Shown here in pieces: positions 39,204 to 48,237 of a stretch of DNA of 64,000 nucleotides. The stretch's first letter is position 1; every line of letters begins with the position of its first letter. The DNA is from Chitinophaga sp. H8 (GTDB lineage: Bacteria > Bacteroidota > Bacteroidia > Chitinophagales > Chitinophagaceae). Location of the stretch: positions 248,001 through 312,000 of the forward strand of contig NZ_JBEXAC010000001.1 of assembly GCF_040567655.1 (NCBI RefSeq), read 5' to 3'. The notes under the pieces were generated by a model. It saw only the letters and a program-made list of their open reading frames with translations, was not told the DNA's origin and searched no databases. The translations under genes and the position numbers were made by a program.

Positions 39204-42200
39204 ATGTATTTAAATTTTATGGGTAAAATTCCACTGATGCGATGGCTATCTGTTAATATTGCCATGCGTAATTTCACAGAAAAAGCTCTACGGCATTATC
39301 CACGAAGTAAAACGTGCCTGGTTATGAAAATGACAACCTTTTTGCTCCTCGTTTCTTTTTTACAGTTGAGTGCCGCTGGTTACTCTCAGAAGGTAACACT
39401 GGCCTTAAAGAATGCTCCTTTACAAAAGGTATTTGCAGAAATTATCCTGCAATCTGATGTGACGATTGTTTACAATGAAGCCATACTACAGGGAACCTTT
39501 CCGGTAAGCATAGACCTGAAAAATGCATCTGTGCAAACGGTACTGGACAAATGCCTGAAAGAGCAGCCGGTATATTATGTAATAGAAGATAATGTAGTGA
39601 AGATAAAGCCGAAAAGAAAACCCAGGCAGCTGCTGGATGACACTTTTGCTATGCCGGATACTACCCGGCATAATATTGCGGTGGCTGGTAAAGTAACGGT
39701 GCCATCGGGGGAAGCCATTCCGGGCGTTACGGTGATGGTGAAAGGGAGTGGCAGTGGCACCACTACCAATGGGGCTGGTGTTTTTCAATTGCCAGCAGTA
39801 CCTGCAGCTGGTACACTGATATTTTCCTTTATGGGTATGAAAACAAAGGAAGTACCGGTAAATGGCCAGGCATCTTTTAACATCGTAATGGAAAATGAAT
39901 CTATAGGACTGGATGCAGTAGTGGCCATTGGGTATGGTGTGCAACGCAAAGCAGACCTGACCGGAGCTGTTTCAAATATCAGTGCCAGCAAGCTGAATAC
40001 ACAAAGTAATGTAAACATAGGGCAGGCCTTGCAGGGGAAGATTGCCGGTGTGGATATTGTATCTCAGGGGGGCGCTCCGGGTGCCGGCAGCCGTATTATG
40101 ATCCGGGGGATTGGTACCCTCAATAATGCGAATCCCTTATATATAGTGGATGGCATGTACATGAATGGCATGGATCACATTAATCCCAACGATATTGAAA
40201 GCATCGATGTATTGAAAGATGCTTCTTCTGCCGCTATTTATGGTTCCCGTGCTGCGAATGGGGTGATCATTGTTACTACCAAGTCCGGCTCCAATACAGA
40301 TGGCAAGCCTGTATTTGAATTTTCTACCAACTTTGGCGTACAAACACCTTCCAGGTATCTTAAGATGCTGGATGCTAACCAATGGGCTACGCTTACTACG
40401 CTGTCCAGAGCTGCTATCGGCAAGCCTGCATTGGAAATGGCACAAAACCTGGACCAAAAGGAAAACAATAACTGGCAGGATATGATGCTGCGACCTGCAT
40501 TGATGCAGAATCATAATATCACTATCAAAGGTGGCAGTAAATATTTTACCTATTACACCGGACTAGGATATATGGACCAGGAAGGCGTGGTGAAAGGCAC
40601 GAACTACAAGCGGTATAATGCACAGTTTAAATCAGAATACAAACGTGGCTGGCTTACTGTAGGAAACAACGTGGTATTCAGCGCACAACAGAATAAACCC
40701 ATGTTTAATTTTGCCCGTGGTGGTTACCTCGGCATCATCCTCCAGTCTATTCCTACCCTGAGTGCCTATGATCCAACGAATCCGGGTGGTGGTTATGGAA
40801 AAGTATATGGTGATGCTGTGGATGTACCCAATCCTTTAGGACTGATTGATGAAAGGCTGACCAAAAGAACCTGGAATGATTACAGCGCTTTTATTAACCT
40901 GTATGCGGAGTTGAAATTACCTTTTGGATTAAAGTACAGACTGAATGCAACACCCGATTTCTCTATCACCCGCTCTTCTGATTACAACAACGCCTACGAT
41001 TTCGGGCTAACCTCCAGGGATATCTCCAGTATGACGGAAGACCGTACTACTAATAATAACCTGTTGATAGAAAACCTGCTTTCTTACGAGAAAACAATGG
41101 GCAAGCATAAAGTGAGTGCTTTATTAGGCTATTCTTTCCAGAATTATAAGAACCGTTATATCATGGCTTCCGGCAAAGGTATGCCCGATGGTATTTATGA
41201 AGTAGGTGCTGCTACGCAAGACCGGCTGAACAATACGACCTCTTATGAAAGTGCATTGACTTCCGTTATTTCCAGGCTGTTCTATTCTTATGATTACCGT
41301 TATCTTATCACTTTAACTTACCGCAGGGATGGTTCTTCCAAGTTTGCCCGGAACAATCGTTACGGCAACTTCCCTTCTGTTTCCCTGGGCTGGAATGTAG
41401 CGGAAGAACAATTTATGAAGGGCGTGAGCTGGCTGGATCAGTTCAAGATCCGTGGGGGATATGGGGTACTGGGTAACCAGGAAATAGATAATTACATGTA
41501 TACCAGTACCATTACTTCCAATATTAACTACCCTGATGGCGCTGGTGGCATAGTGAATGGCGCTTTCCCCAAAGAGTTTGCCAATCCGCTCATTAAATGG
41601 GAAGAAACTGCAATGACCAATATCGGTGTGGACCTTTCTTTGTTCAAAAACAAATTAACGTTTACAGGTGACTGGTACTATAAGCATACAAAAGATATCT
41701 TACTCACCGTACCTATTCCTATTTCTACAGGTGGCGCCAATGATCCGGTACGTAATGCGGGCAGGATCAAGAATACCGGAGTGGAAGTAACGCTGGGATG
41801 GAATGAAGCTACCTCTAAAGACTTCAGCTGGGGAGTGACCCTGACCGGTAATGCCATGAAGAATGAGGTCATTGCGATGGGAGAAGCAAACCAGGTAATA
41901 AATGGAGGGGCTAACCGTACCAATGTATCTACAACCAAAACACTGGCAGGATTTCCGATAGGTGGATTCTGGCTGATTAAAACGGAGGGATTGTTTCAGA
42001 ACCAGAAAGAGATTGATGATTATAATAAAGATGGAAAACTCATCCAACCCAATGCAAAACCAGGTGATATCCGCTTCAGAGATAAGAATAATGATGGTAA
42101 AATCACTGATGATGACCGGGAATATTGTGGCAGCCCTTTCCCTACTTTGACAATGGGATTAAACACTAATTTTTCTTACAAGGGCATAGATGTATTATTA

Positions 42201-42635
42201 GGGTTGCAGGGTGTATTTGGAAATAAGATCTATAATGCCACCCGTCTGGAGCTGGAAGGTGTGACCAAAGGAAGTAACTTTCTGACCTCTACCCTGGATT
42301 ACTGGAGTGAAACAAATACAGGGGCCACGCATCCCCGGCTGGTGTGGGATGATCCTAACCAGAACAGCCGTCCGCAATCAGACCGGTACCTGGAGAGTGG
42401 TTCCTTTTTCCGGGTAAGGAATATCCAGGTAGGTTACACTTTACCTAAACATATTTTCAACGATAAACTGCAAAAGGTACGGGTATACGCCAATGTGGAA
42501 AACCTGTTTACCATTACCAACTACAGTGGTTATACCCCTGATATTAACAGTGGTAATGCTACTTCCCGCGGGTTTGACAATTTTGTTTTCCCGGTAAACA
42601 GGGTATTTATGATCGGTCTTAATCTTGGATTCTAA
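39204..42635 (+). CDS. SusC-family TonB-dependent transporter of PUL 1
   Basis: A 1143-residue receptor. After a signal peptide preceded by a basic extension of about 45 residues (a second ATG lies at 39219), it has an STN domain (VTLALKNAPLQKVFAEIILQSDVTIVYNE), a carboxypeptidase-regulatory-like domain (AVAGKVTVPSGEAIPGVTVMVKGSGSGTTTN) and the plug (AVVAIGYGVQRKADLTGAVSNI, then SIDVLKDASSAAIYGSRAANGVIIVTTK). The rest is the barrel ending in MIGLNLGF. It imports oligosaccharides with SusD, and STN links it to FecR. Confidence 0.96.
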   Translation: MYLNFMGKIPLMRWLSVNIAMRNFTEKALRHYPRSKTCLVMKMTTFLLLVSFLQLSAAGYSQKVTLALKNAPLQKVFAEIILQSDVTIVYNEAILQGTFPVSIDLKNASVQTVLDKCLKEQPVYYVIEDNVVKIKPKRKPRQLLDDTFAMPDTTRHNIAVAGKVTVPSGEAIPGVTVMVKGSGSGTTTNGAGVFQLPAVPAAGTLIFSFMGMKTKEVPVNGQASFNIVMENESIGLDAVVAIGYGVQRKADLTGAVSNISASKLNTQSNVNIGQALQGKIAGVDIVSQGGAPGAGSRIMIRGIGTLNNANPLYIVDGMYMNGMDHINPNDIESIDVLKDASSAAIYGSRAANGVIIVTTKSGSNTDGKPVFEFSTNFGVQTPSRYLKMLDANQWATLTTLSRAAIGKPALEMAQNLDQKENNNWQDMMLRPALMQNHNITIKGGSKYFTYYTGLGYMDQEGVVKGTNYKRYNAQFKSEYKRGWLTVGNNVVFSAQQNKPMFNFARGGYLGIILQSIPTLSAYDPTNPGGGYGKVYGDAVDVPNPLGLIDERLTKRTWNDYSAFINLYAELKLPFGLKYRLNATPDFSITRSSDYNNAYDFGLTSRDISSMTEDRTTNNNLLIENLLSYEKTMGKHKVSALLGYSFQNYKNRYIMASGKGMPDGIYEVGAATQDRLNNTTSYESALTSVISRLFYSYDYRYLITLTYRRDGSSKFARNNRYGNFPSVSLGWNVAEEQFMKGVSWLDQFKIRGGYGVLGNQEIDNYMYTSTITSNINYPDGAGGIVNGAFPKEFANPLIKWEETAMTNIGVDLSLFKNKLTFTGDWYYKHTKDILLTVPIPISTGGANDPVRNAGRIKNTGVEVTLGWNEATSKDFSWGVTLTGNAMKNEVIAMGEANQVINGGANRTNVSTTKTLAGFPIGGFWLIKTEGLFQNQKEIDDYNKDGKLIQPNAKPGDIRFRDKNNDGKITDDDREYCGSPFPTLTMGLNTNFSYKGIDVLLGLQGVFGNKIYNATRLELEGVTKGSNFLTSTLDYWSETNTGATHPRLVWDDPNQNSRPQSDRYLESGSFFRVRNIQVGYTLPKHIFNDKLQKVRVYANVENLFTITNYSGYTPDINSGNATSRGFDNFVFPVNRVFMIGLNLGF

Positions 42636-42646
42636 AAAGCAGTACA

Positions 42647-44158
42647 ATGATGAATACATTTAAATTAGCTATCGTATACTTTGCTGCTGTAGTGTTGAGT
42701 AGCTGTCAGGGCCGTCTGGATCTGACAAACCCCAACAAGGTAACCAGCGAAACTTTCTGGAAAAGTGAAAAAGATTTTAAGCAGGCCATTACCTCCTGCT
42801 ATACACCACTTAAAAACTGGAATGGTGGGTATTATGGTACCCGTGGGTTAATGGCGCGTATTTCCCGTGCAGATGATATTGAATTCAGGAATGATATCAA
42901 CGAGATCTATGCCATGCACCGATTCACCAATGACCCCAATAACGCGGGGGCCAATAATATGTTTTACCAGTTTTATAATGCCATATACAGAGCTAACAGT
43001 ATCCTGGATAATATTGAAGGAAAGCAGTTCTCTGCCGAGTTTGTGAAAAGTATACGTGCAGAAGCCCTGTTTATACGCGGACTGTATTTCTTTATGCTGG
43101 CCAAAGAGTTTGGAGATGCCCCACTCAGATTAACAGCCTCTCAGGACCCGGCTACTTTTATGCTGGCCAAATCGCCTCAGGCAGACATCTATGCGCAGGC
43201 AGAAAAGGATTTTAAAGAAGCAGCTGTGCTGTTGCCGGTTGCCAATAAAATAGGAAAGCCTACCAGTGGTACCGCTTATGCTTACCTGGGTAAACTATAT
43301 GTATATAATGAACGCTGGAAAGATGCAAAGGAAGTATTGGCACCGCTTACTAAAGCCCCTTATACTTACCGGCTGGTAGACGACTATGCCTGGAATTTTG
43401 ATGAGGCACATGAGAATAATGCAGAAAGCATTTTTGAAATCCTGTATGAGCCGGTAGGAGGTACAGATCAATGGGATAATGGAGAAGGAGCCAACTCTGC
43501 ACAAACGACTACCATTGCAGTAGAGTATGCCGCAGGAAGTGTAAAGGGATGGTTTGAAGCCTGGCCAACCAAAAAGATGATGGATATTTTTCTGCAGGAA
43601 AAATCTGCCAGTGGTGGCTTTGACTATCGTGCCACTACAGCAATAGCCTGGGATTATCCGGGATGTATGTATTATATGAAGCCCATCCGGGAGGTGCTGA
43701 ATGCTACAGAAATAAAAAGCTATTGGATCATTAAAAATTCAAATTCGCGTACCCGTACAGAAGAGGCGGGTGATATCGGATCATATATCAATGAGCGCGC
43801 CATGCGGTTTGCCGATGTGGTGTTATTGCTGGCAGAGTGTGAGTTAGGCTTGAATAATCCGGCGGGTGCAGTAACCTATATTGATCAGATCCGTACCCGT
43901 GGCGGGAACTTGTTGCCATATACCGGCGCCAAAGATGCGGTAACTGTAAAAAAAGAACTCATGCATCAGCGGGCTATTGAATTCTTTAAAGAAGGAGAGC
44001 GGTTTTATGATCTGAGAAGATGGGGGCTGCTGGAACAGGAATTGAAAGCGCAGGATCCTACCCGTTTTGCCAACTTTAATAAACGGCATTATTACTTGCC
44101 TATTCCAGCCAAGGAAATACAGACCAATACCTTGTGCAAGCAAAATACAGGGTGGTAG
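42647..44158 (+). CDS. SusD/RagB-family nutrient-binding lipoprotein of PUL 1
   Basis: A 503-residue lipoprotein: signal peptide with lipobox VLSSCQG. SusD hallmarks are the opening DLTNPNKVTSETFWKSEKDFKQAI, the helical repeats (RAEALFIRGLYFFMLAKEFGDAPLRL), and the C-terminal LAECELGLNNPAGAVTYIDQIRTRGG and ERFYDLRRWG, closing with LPIPAKEIQTNT. It caps the SusC channel and binds glycan at the cell surface. The start is 11 bp after the SusC stop. Confidence 0.95.
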   Translation: MMNTFKLAIVYFAAVVLSSCQGRLDLTNPNKVTSETFWKSEKDFKQAITSCYTPLKNWNGGYYGTRGLMARISRADDIEFRNDINEIYAMHRFTNDPNNAGANNMFYQFYNAIYRANSILDNIEGKQFSAEFVKSIRAEALFIRGLYFFMLAKEFGDAPLRLTASQDPATFMLAKSPQADIYAQAEKDFKEAAVLLPVANKIGKPTSGTAYAYLGKLYVYNERWKDAKEVLAPLTKAPYTYRLVDDYAWNFDEAHENNAESIFEILYEPVGGTDQWDNGEGANSAQTTTIAVEYAAGSVKGWFEAWPTKKMMDIFLQEKSASGGFDYRATTAIAWDYPGCMYYMKPIREVLNATEIKSYWIIKNSNSRTRTEEAGDIGSYINERAMRFADVVLLLAECELGLNNPAGAVTYIDQIRTRGGNLLPYTGAKDAVTVKKELMHQRAIEFFKEGERFYDLRRWGLLEQELKAQDPTRFANFNKRHYYLPIPAKEIQTNTLCKQNTGW

Positions 44159-44198
44159 AACCTGCGCATTGAACTTTTAAAACTTAATATCACATGTC

Positions 44199-45995
44199 AT
44201 GAATAAATGGATCATTTATATGGGAATGCTATGCCTGTTACTATGGCCTGTTGTTATGCAGGCCAGCAATGGGACAAGTGTACCGGTAAAGAGAATAAAA
44301 ACTGTTTGTATTCAGCAGGGAAGTGAAAATGCAACGGTAGTCTTTGCCGCCGAAGAACTGGTGAAATACTGGCAAAAGATGACGGGATTATCTTTATCCA
44401 TTGTAAAAGGAAAAACAGTTGCCGGAAAGTTGAAGAAGGGAAATATTTATTTATCACTGGATACAGCATACGGGATTAAATGGGACGGGTATACGATTAC
44501 GCCGCTGGAAGAAGGGATGATCATCAGAGCTTCTCACCCCCGCGGTATTTTATATGCAGTATATCAATACCTGGAGGCTTGTGGTTGCTGGTTTGTGTAT
44601 CCGGATGACAAACTGTGGGAGCAGATTCCTGTTATTGCAACAGCTCCGCTGGTAAGTATTGCACATACGCCACGTTTGGAGTGGAGAGGATTGGCTTTAT
44701 ATGGCATCCGTGATGATCAGACGGTACTCACCCAGCAGATTGTAGACTGGATGGCGAAGCAGCGGTTTAATTATGTGCTGTTATCGCAGGACCGGCCTAC
44801 AGATGGCACGGGGGGGCTGGCACAGGAAGTTTATTTCAAGGGTGCTATTGAAAAAGCGGTGTTGCCGGAACTGACCAAACGTGATTTTATCATCAATATG
44901 GGCGAACACAACACGCATGAATATTTAGACAGGAATAAACTGTTTCCTCTGCATCCTGAATGGTTTGCACTGATAAAAGGCAAGCGGCAGAAGGGGCAGA
45001 TGTGTTACAGCAACAAAGAGGGGCTGGACTATTATGCTACCCAGTTAACCAATTGGGTGAAGGACAGGCCCTGGGTAAAAATAATTGGTACCTGGCCTTT
45101 GGATGGCGCAGGAGGATATTGTCAGTGTGATGACTGTAAATCGGATCAGACCATTTACAACGCGATATCGTATGTAGCCCGGAAAGTAAAAGCGGTACGC
45201 CCCGATGTGATCGTAGAGCACCTTGCCTATACACCGGAAACCTATGAAGCGCCGGTGAAACCACTGGAAGATAATATGGCGGTGTTGTATTGTCCTGATT
45301 TAAAAGACAAGCCCAAGCTGGAAGCGGGCTGGATAAAAGGCGCCGCCAAAGCAAATGGCGTGTATAAGTTTGAATACTACCTGGCGGACCACTGGCGCTC
45401 GCCCGGACAGGTGTGGCTGCGGCCGGATTTTGCCTTATGGTCGGCTGATTACATGGTAAAAGCAGGTTTCCGTGGTGTGGTATCCTTGTATCTGCCTATT
45501 CAGATGTGGTGGAGAAGTTCTTTAAATTATTGGTTGCTGAGTCAGGGCCTCTGGCAGGAAGGTGTAGATACGCAGGAGCGATTGAAGGCTTTTTGTGCCG
45601 GTTATTATGCCGGTAGTGCAGATAAGGTACAAGCTATCTACAATAAGATCTTATATGAGATGCAAAAGGGAGATTTCTTTTCCATGGAAGATCCCAACAG
45701 AGGGGTACAGGAAATCAGGAGCCGGTATGCTGCGGCTGCTGCAAAACCTATTCTGACAGAAATCAGGAACCTGGAAAAGACTGTAAATGATACCTCCCTT
45801 AAAACCAGGATAGCGCGGATAGGTGATTATGTAGAGAGCATGCAGCTGTACTTTACTTATTTTGCCACCAGGAAAGCAGCAGACCTGGAAGCGGTAACAA
45901 ACCTGGTGAAACAACATAATGCCCGTAATGATGGAATAGATGTACCCAGCCAGTATTTTATATGGAGAGTAGGGCATTTTCCTCCGCTACCATAG
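44199..45995 (+). CDS. DUF4838 glycoside-hydrolase-like protein of PUL 1
   Basis: A 598-residue exported protein (signal peptide about 1-23, ending MQASN). Residues about 35-130 resemble the N-terminal beta-alpha-beta domain of GH67/GH20-type enzymes (ATVVFAAEELVKYWQKMTGLSLSI, ASHPRGILYAVYQYLEACGCWFVYPD). Residues about 165-400 are the DUF4838 TIM-barrel-like part, with LPLHPEWFAL-like spacing, GTWPLDGAGGYCQCDDCKSDQ and a C-x-C-x2-C group. The C-terminal third is helical. It probably cleaves a glycan bond; no activity is established for the group. The product is third in the susC-susD-hydrolase order. Confidence 0.85.
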   Translation: MNKWIIYMGMLCLLLWPVVMQASNGTSVPVKRIKTVCIQQGSENATVVFAAEELVKYWQKMTGLSLSIVKGKTVAGKLKKGNIYLSLDTAYGIKWDGYTITPLEEGMIIRASHPRGILYAVYQYLEACGCWFVYPDDKLWEQIPVIATAPLVSIAHTPRLEWRGLALYGIRDDQTVLTQQIVDWMAKQRFNYVLLSQDRPTDGTGGLAQEVYFKGAIEKAVLPELTKRDFIINMGEHNTHEYLDRNKLFPLHPEWFALIKGKRQKGQMCYSNKEGLDYYATQLTNWVKDRPWVKIIGTWPLDGAGGYCQCDDCKSDQTIYNAISYVARKVKAVRPDVIVEHLAYTPETYEAPVKPLEDNMAVLYCPDLKDKPKLEAGWIKGAAKANGVYKFEYYLADHWRSPGQVWLRPDFALWSADYMVKAGFRGVVSLYLPIQMWWRSSLNYWLLSQGLWQEGVDTQERLKAFCAGYYAGSADKVQAIYNKILYEMQKGDFFSMEDPNRGVQEIRSRYAAAAAKPILTEIRNLEKTVNDTSLKTRIARIGDYVESMQLYFTYFATRKAADLEAVTNLVKQHNARNDGIDVPSQYFIWRVGHFPPLP

Positions 45996-46018
45996 TATTT
46001 ATTGCGCAAAAGAGCTAT

Positions 46019-46083
46019 AGGCCTGCTTTGTACCTGATTTTCCGGAACCTGAAAGGACCGGCAGGGCAAAGCAGGCCTTTTTG
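46019..46083 (+). terminator. Terminator after PUL 1
   Basis: AGGCCTGCTTTG (46019-46030) and CAAAGCAGGCCT (46067-46078) are perfect inverse arms around a 36-base loop, followed by TTTTTG. It separates PUL 1 from PUL 2. Confidence 0.85.
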
Positions 46084-46179
46084 TGGAGATAGGGAAGCAT
46101 TACAGTAAATAAGTAATTTTTATTACTTTAGCCGGTACTGTCAACCATTATTTACCACCATAAAGGCCAGGGATCAGGC

Positions 46180-46767
46180 ATGCATGAGCTGAGTGATATA
46201 GAACTGCTGCAAGCGTTAAAAAACAGCCAGGAGGCCGCATTTAACGAAATATACGGGCGTTACTGGTACCAGTTGCTGGTAGCTGTAATGAAGACGGTAC
46301 GTTCGGAGAGTGATGCAGAGGATATTGTGCAGGAGTTGTTTGAATCCTTGTGGAAGCGGCGCAGTGAGTTGCAGGTGGAAGGGGCCCTTCCAGCTTATTT
46401 ATTCAGCAGTGCCCGTTATATGAGCATCCGTTATATCACCCGGCACCTTACCCGTTCTAATTATCTGAAACGGCTGGCAGACCACTTTGAAGGCACAGCC
46501 CTACCCACTATCGAATCCGGGCTATATGTGCAGGAACTGGAACAGCAGATTGATGCTGCCATCGCAGAGATGCCGCATAAAATGCGGGAAGTATTTCAGC
46601 TTAGCCGTAAACATCATCTCTCTCACCGGGAGATCGCTGAAAAGATGCAGATATCAGAAGAAACAGTAAAGAAACAGGTGTATTATGCGTTAAAGCTGAT
46701 CAGAAGCCGGATAGGAGATATACCCGTAGGATTAGCCTTTTATCTGACCACCCTGTTCTGGAAGTAA
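46180..46767 (+). CDS. ECF sigma factor of PUL 2
   Basis: A 195-residue ECF sigma factor. Region 2 reads EAAFNEIYGRYWYQLLVAVMKTVRSESDAEDIVQELFESLW and region 4 LSRKHHLSHREIAEKMQISEETVKKQVYYALKLI. Its ATG at 46180 (MHELSDIELLQAL) is a usual family start. A TTACTTTAG element precedes it, similar to TTACTTTTAG before the PUL 1 sigma gene. The next gene is FecR. Confidence 0.95.
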   Translation: MHELSDIELLQALKNSQEAAFNEIYGRYWYQLLVAVMKTVRSESDAEDIVQELFESLWKRRSELQVEGALPAYLFSSARYMSIRYITRHLTRSNYLKRLADHFEGTALPTIESGLYVQELEQQIDAAIAEMPHKMREVFQLSRKHHLSHREIAEKMQISEETVKKQVYYALKLIRSRIGDIPVGLAFYLTTLFWK

Positions 46768-46888
46768 AACTACCACCTCATACTTTTTTAAAAAAAAGTA
46801 CCTCCCGCTCTACCACCTTCACCTTTTTCAGGTCACATATAAGTAGGGCTTGTACCCTACACGATCATTTTAATTAAAACAAAGCAGT

Positions 46889-48061
46889 ATGGATAGGCAG
46901 GAAGCCAGGTTATTACTGGAACGTTATCTGGCGGGCCAATGTACACCGGAAGAAGAGGAGCGTGTGAAATCATGGTATCAGGCATTGGAAGAAGAGTATG
47001 CCTGGGGACTGGATGAAGCCGGCAGGGCAGCCCGTGGAGAACAGCTGAAAGCAAAAATCGATGCCAGTCTTGGTTTCCAGGCGCGGGAAATACCGGTAGT
47101 ACCTGTATCCCGTACCCGTTGGTTACGGATTGCCGCCGCAGCGGTGTTGATATTGACATTGGGCGGTGGCGCCTGGTGGTTACTTCATAAAAAGGAGGTG
47201 TTACCTCCATCTCCACTCACTGCCGCATTGGTAAATGATGCAGCCCCCGGCGGTAATAGGGCAGTGCTGACACTGGCAGACGGTACTCATATAACGTTGG
47301 ATAGTGCACAGAACGGCGCATTGGCGCAACAGGGAGGAATAAAGGTAATGAAGGTAGATAGCGGCCAGCTGGCTTATGAAGCCAATGCATTGCAGGCACG
47401 TGGTGCAACCGTACAATTTAATACCCTGAAAACCCCGCGGGGAGGATCCTATGGCGTAACCCTGCCGGATGGCACCAGGGTATGGCTCAATGCCGCCAGT
47501 TCATTAAAATATCCTACTGCTTTTACTGGTAATGAAAGGAAAGTGATCCTGGAAGGAGAAGCATATTTTGAAGTGGCAGGAAACGCTGCACAGCCATTTA
47601 AGGTGAGCGTGGCTGCCGCCAGCGCAGATGGGGTGCCTATGGAAGTAACAGTACTGGGTACACGGTTTAACATTATGGCCTATCGCGATGAAAAAACAAT
47701 CAACACTACCCTGATAGCAGGTGCAGTAAAAGTAGCACAAGGAAATACAGAACGTCAGCTGGCGCCTGATCAACAGGCACAGGTAAGTGCTACCGGAGAA
47801 ATCGCAGTGCGTAAAGACATCCATGCTGCAGATGCTGCCGCATGGAAAAATGGCCTGTTTCATTTCCAGAAAGCAGATCTGCCAAGCGTAATGCGGCAGA
47901 TTGCCCGCTGGTATGACATGGATATTATATATGAAGGACAGCCGGATATACGGTTGTCCGGAATGATCAGCAGAAATATTAATGTATCGGAAGTACTTAA
48001 ATTATTGGCATCCAACGGCGCACATTTCAGGATAGCCGGGAAGAAGATTGTCGTATTGTAA
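46889..48061 (+). CDS. FecR-type anti-sigma factor of PUL 2
   Basis: A 390-residue membrane protein with the order of its PUL 1 counterpart: cytoplasmic segment (DRQEARLLLERYLAGQCTPEEEERV), a transmembrane helix about 73-93 (WLRIAAAAVLILTLGGGAWWLL), the FecR domain (LKTPRGGSYGVTLPDGTRVWLNAASSLKYPT through YFEVAGNAAQPFKV), and a C-terminal DUF4974-type region (FHFQKADLPSVMRQIARWYDMDIIYEG). It should transmit the SusC signal to the sigma factor. Confidence 0.94.
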   Translation: MDRQEARLLLERYLAGQCTPEEEERVKSWYQALEEEYAWGLDEAGRAARGEQLKAKIDASLGFQAREIPVVPVSRTRWLRIAAAAVLILTLGGGAWWLLHKKEVLPPSPLTAALVNDAAPGGNRAVLTLADGTHITLDSAQNGALAQQGGIKVMKVDSGQLAYEANALQARGATVQFNTLKTPRGGSYGVTLPDGTRVWLNAASSLKYPTAFTGNERKVILEGEAYFEVAGNAAQPFKVSVAAASADGVPMEVTVLGTRFNIMAYRDEKTINTTLIAGAVKVAQGNTERQLAPDQQAQVSATGEIAVRKDIHAADAAAWKNGLFHFQKADLPSVMRQIARWYDMDIIYEGQPDIRLSGMISRNINVSEVLKLLASNGAHFRIAGKKIVVL

Positions 48062-48237
48062 TTCTTATTTATTCAAACCAAAATCAACAGGCAACTATGA
48101 CCAAAGGTCCATAGCAGGGCTACGTATGACCTATAAAAAACCAGGAGCGCTGGAACCGCCCCTGGCAACGTCCGGGTTATACCGTACCAACGAATCCGCT
48201 AAGATTATTGATTACCAAACCCAAACAATGCAAATGT

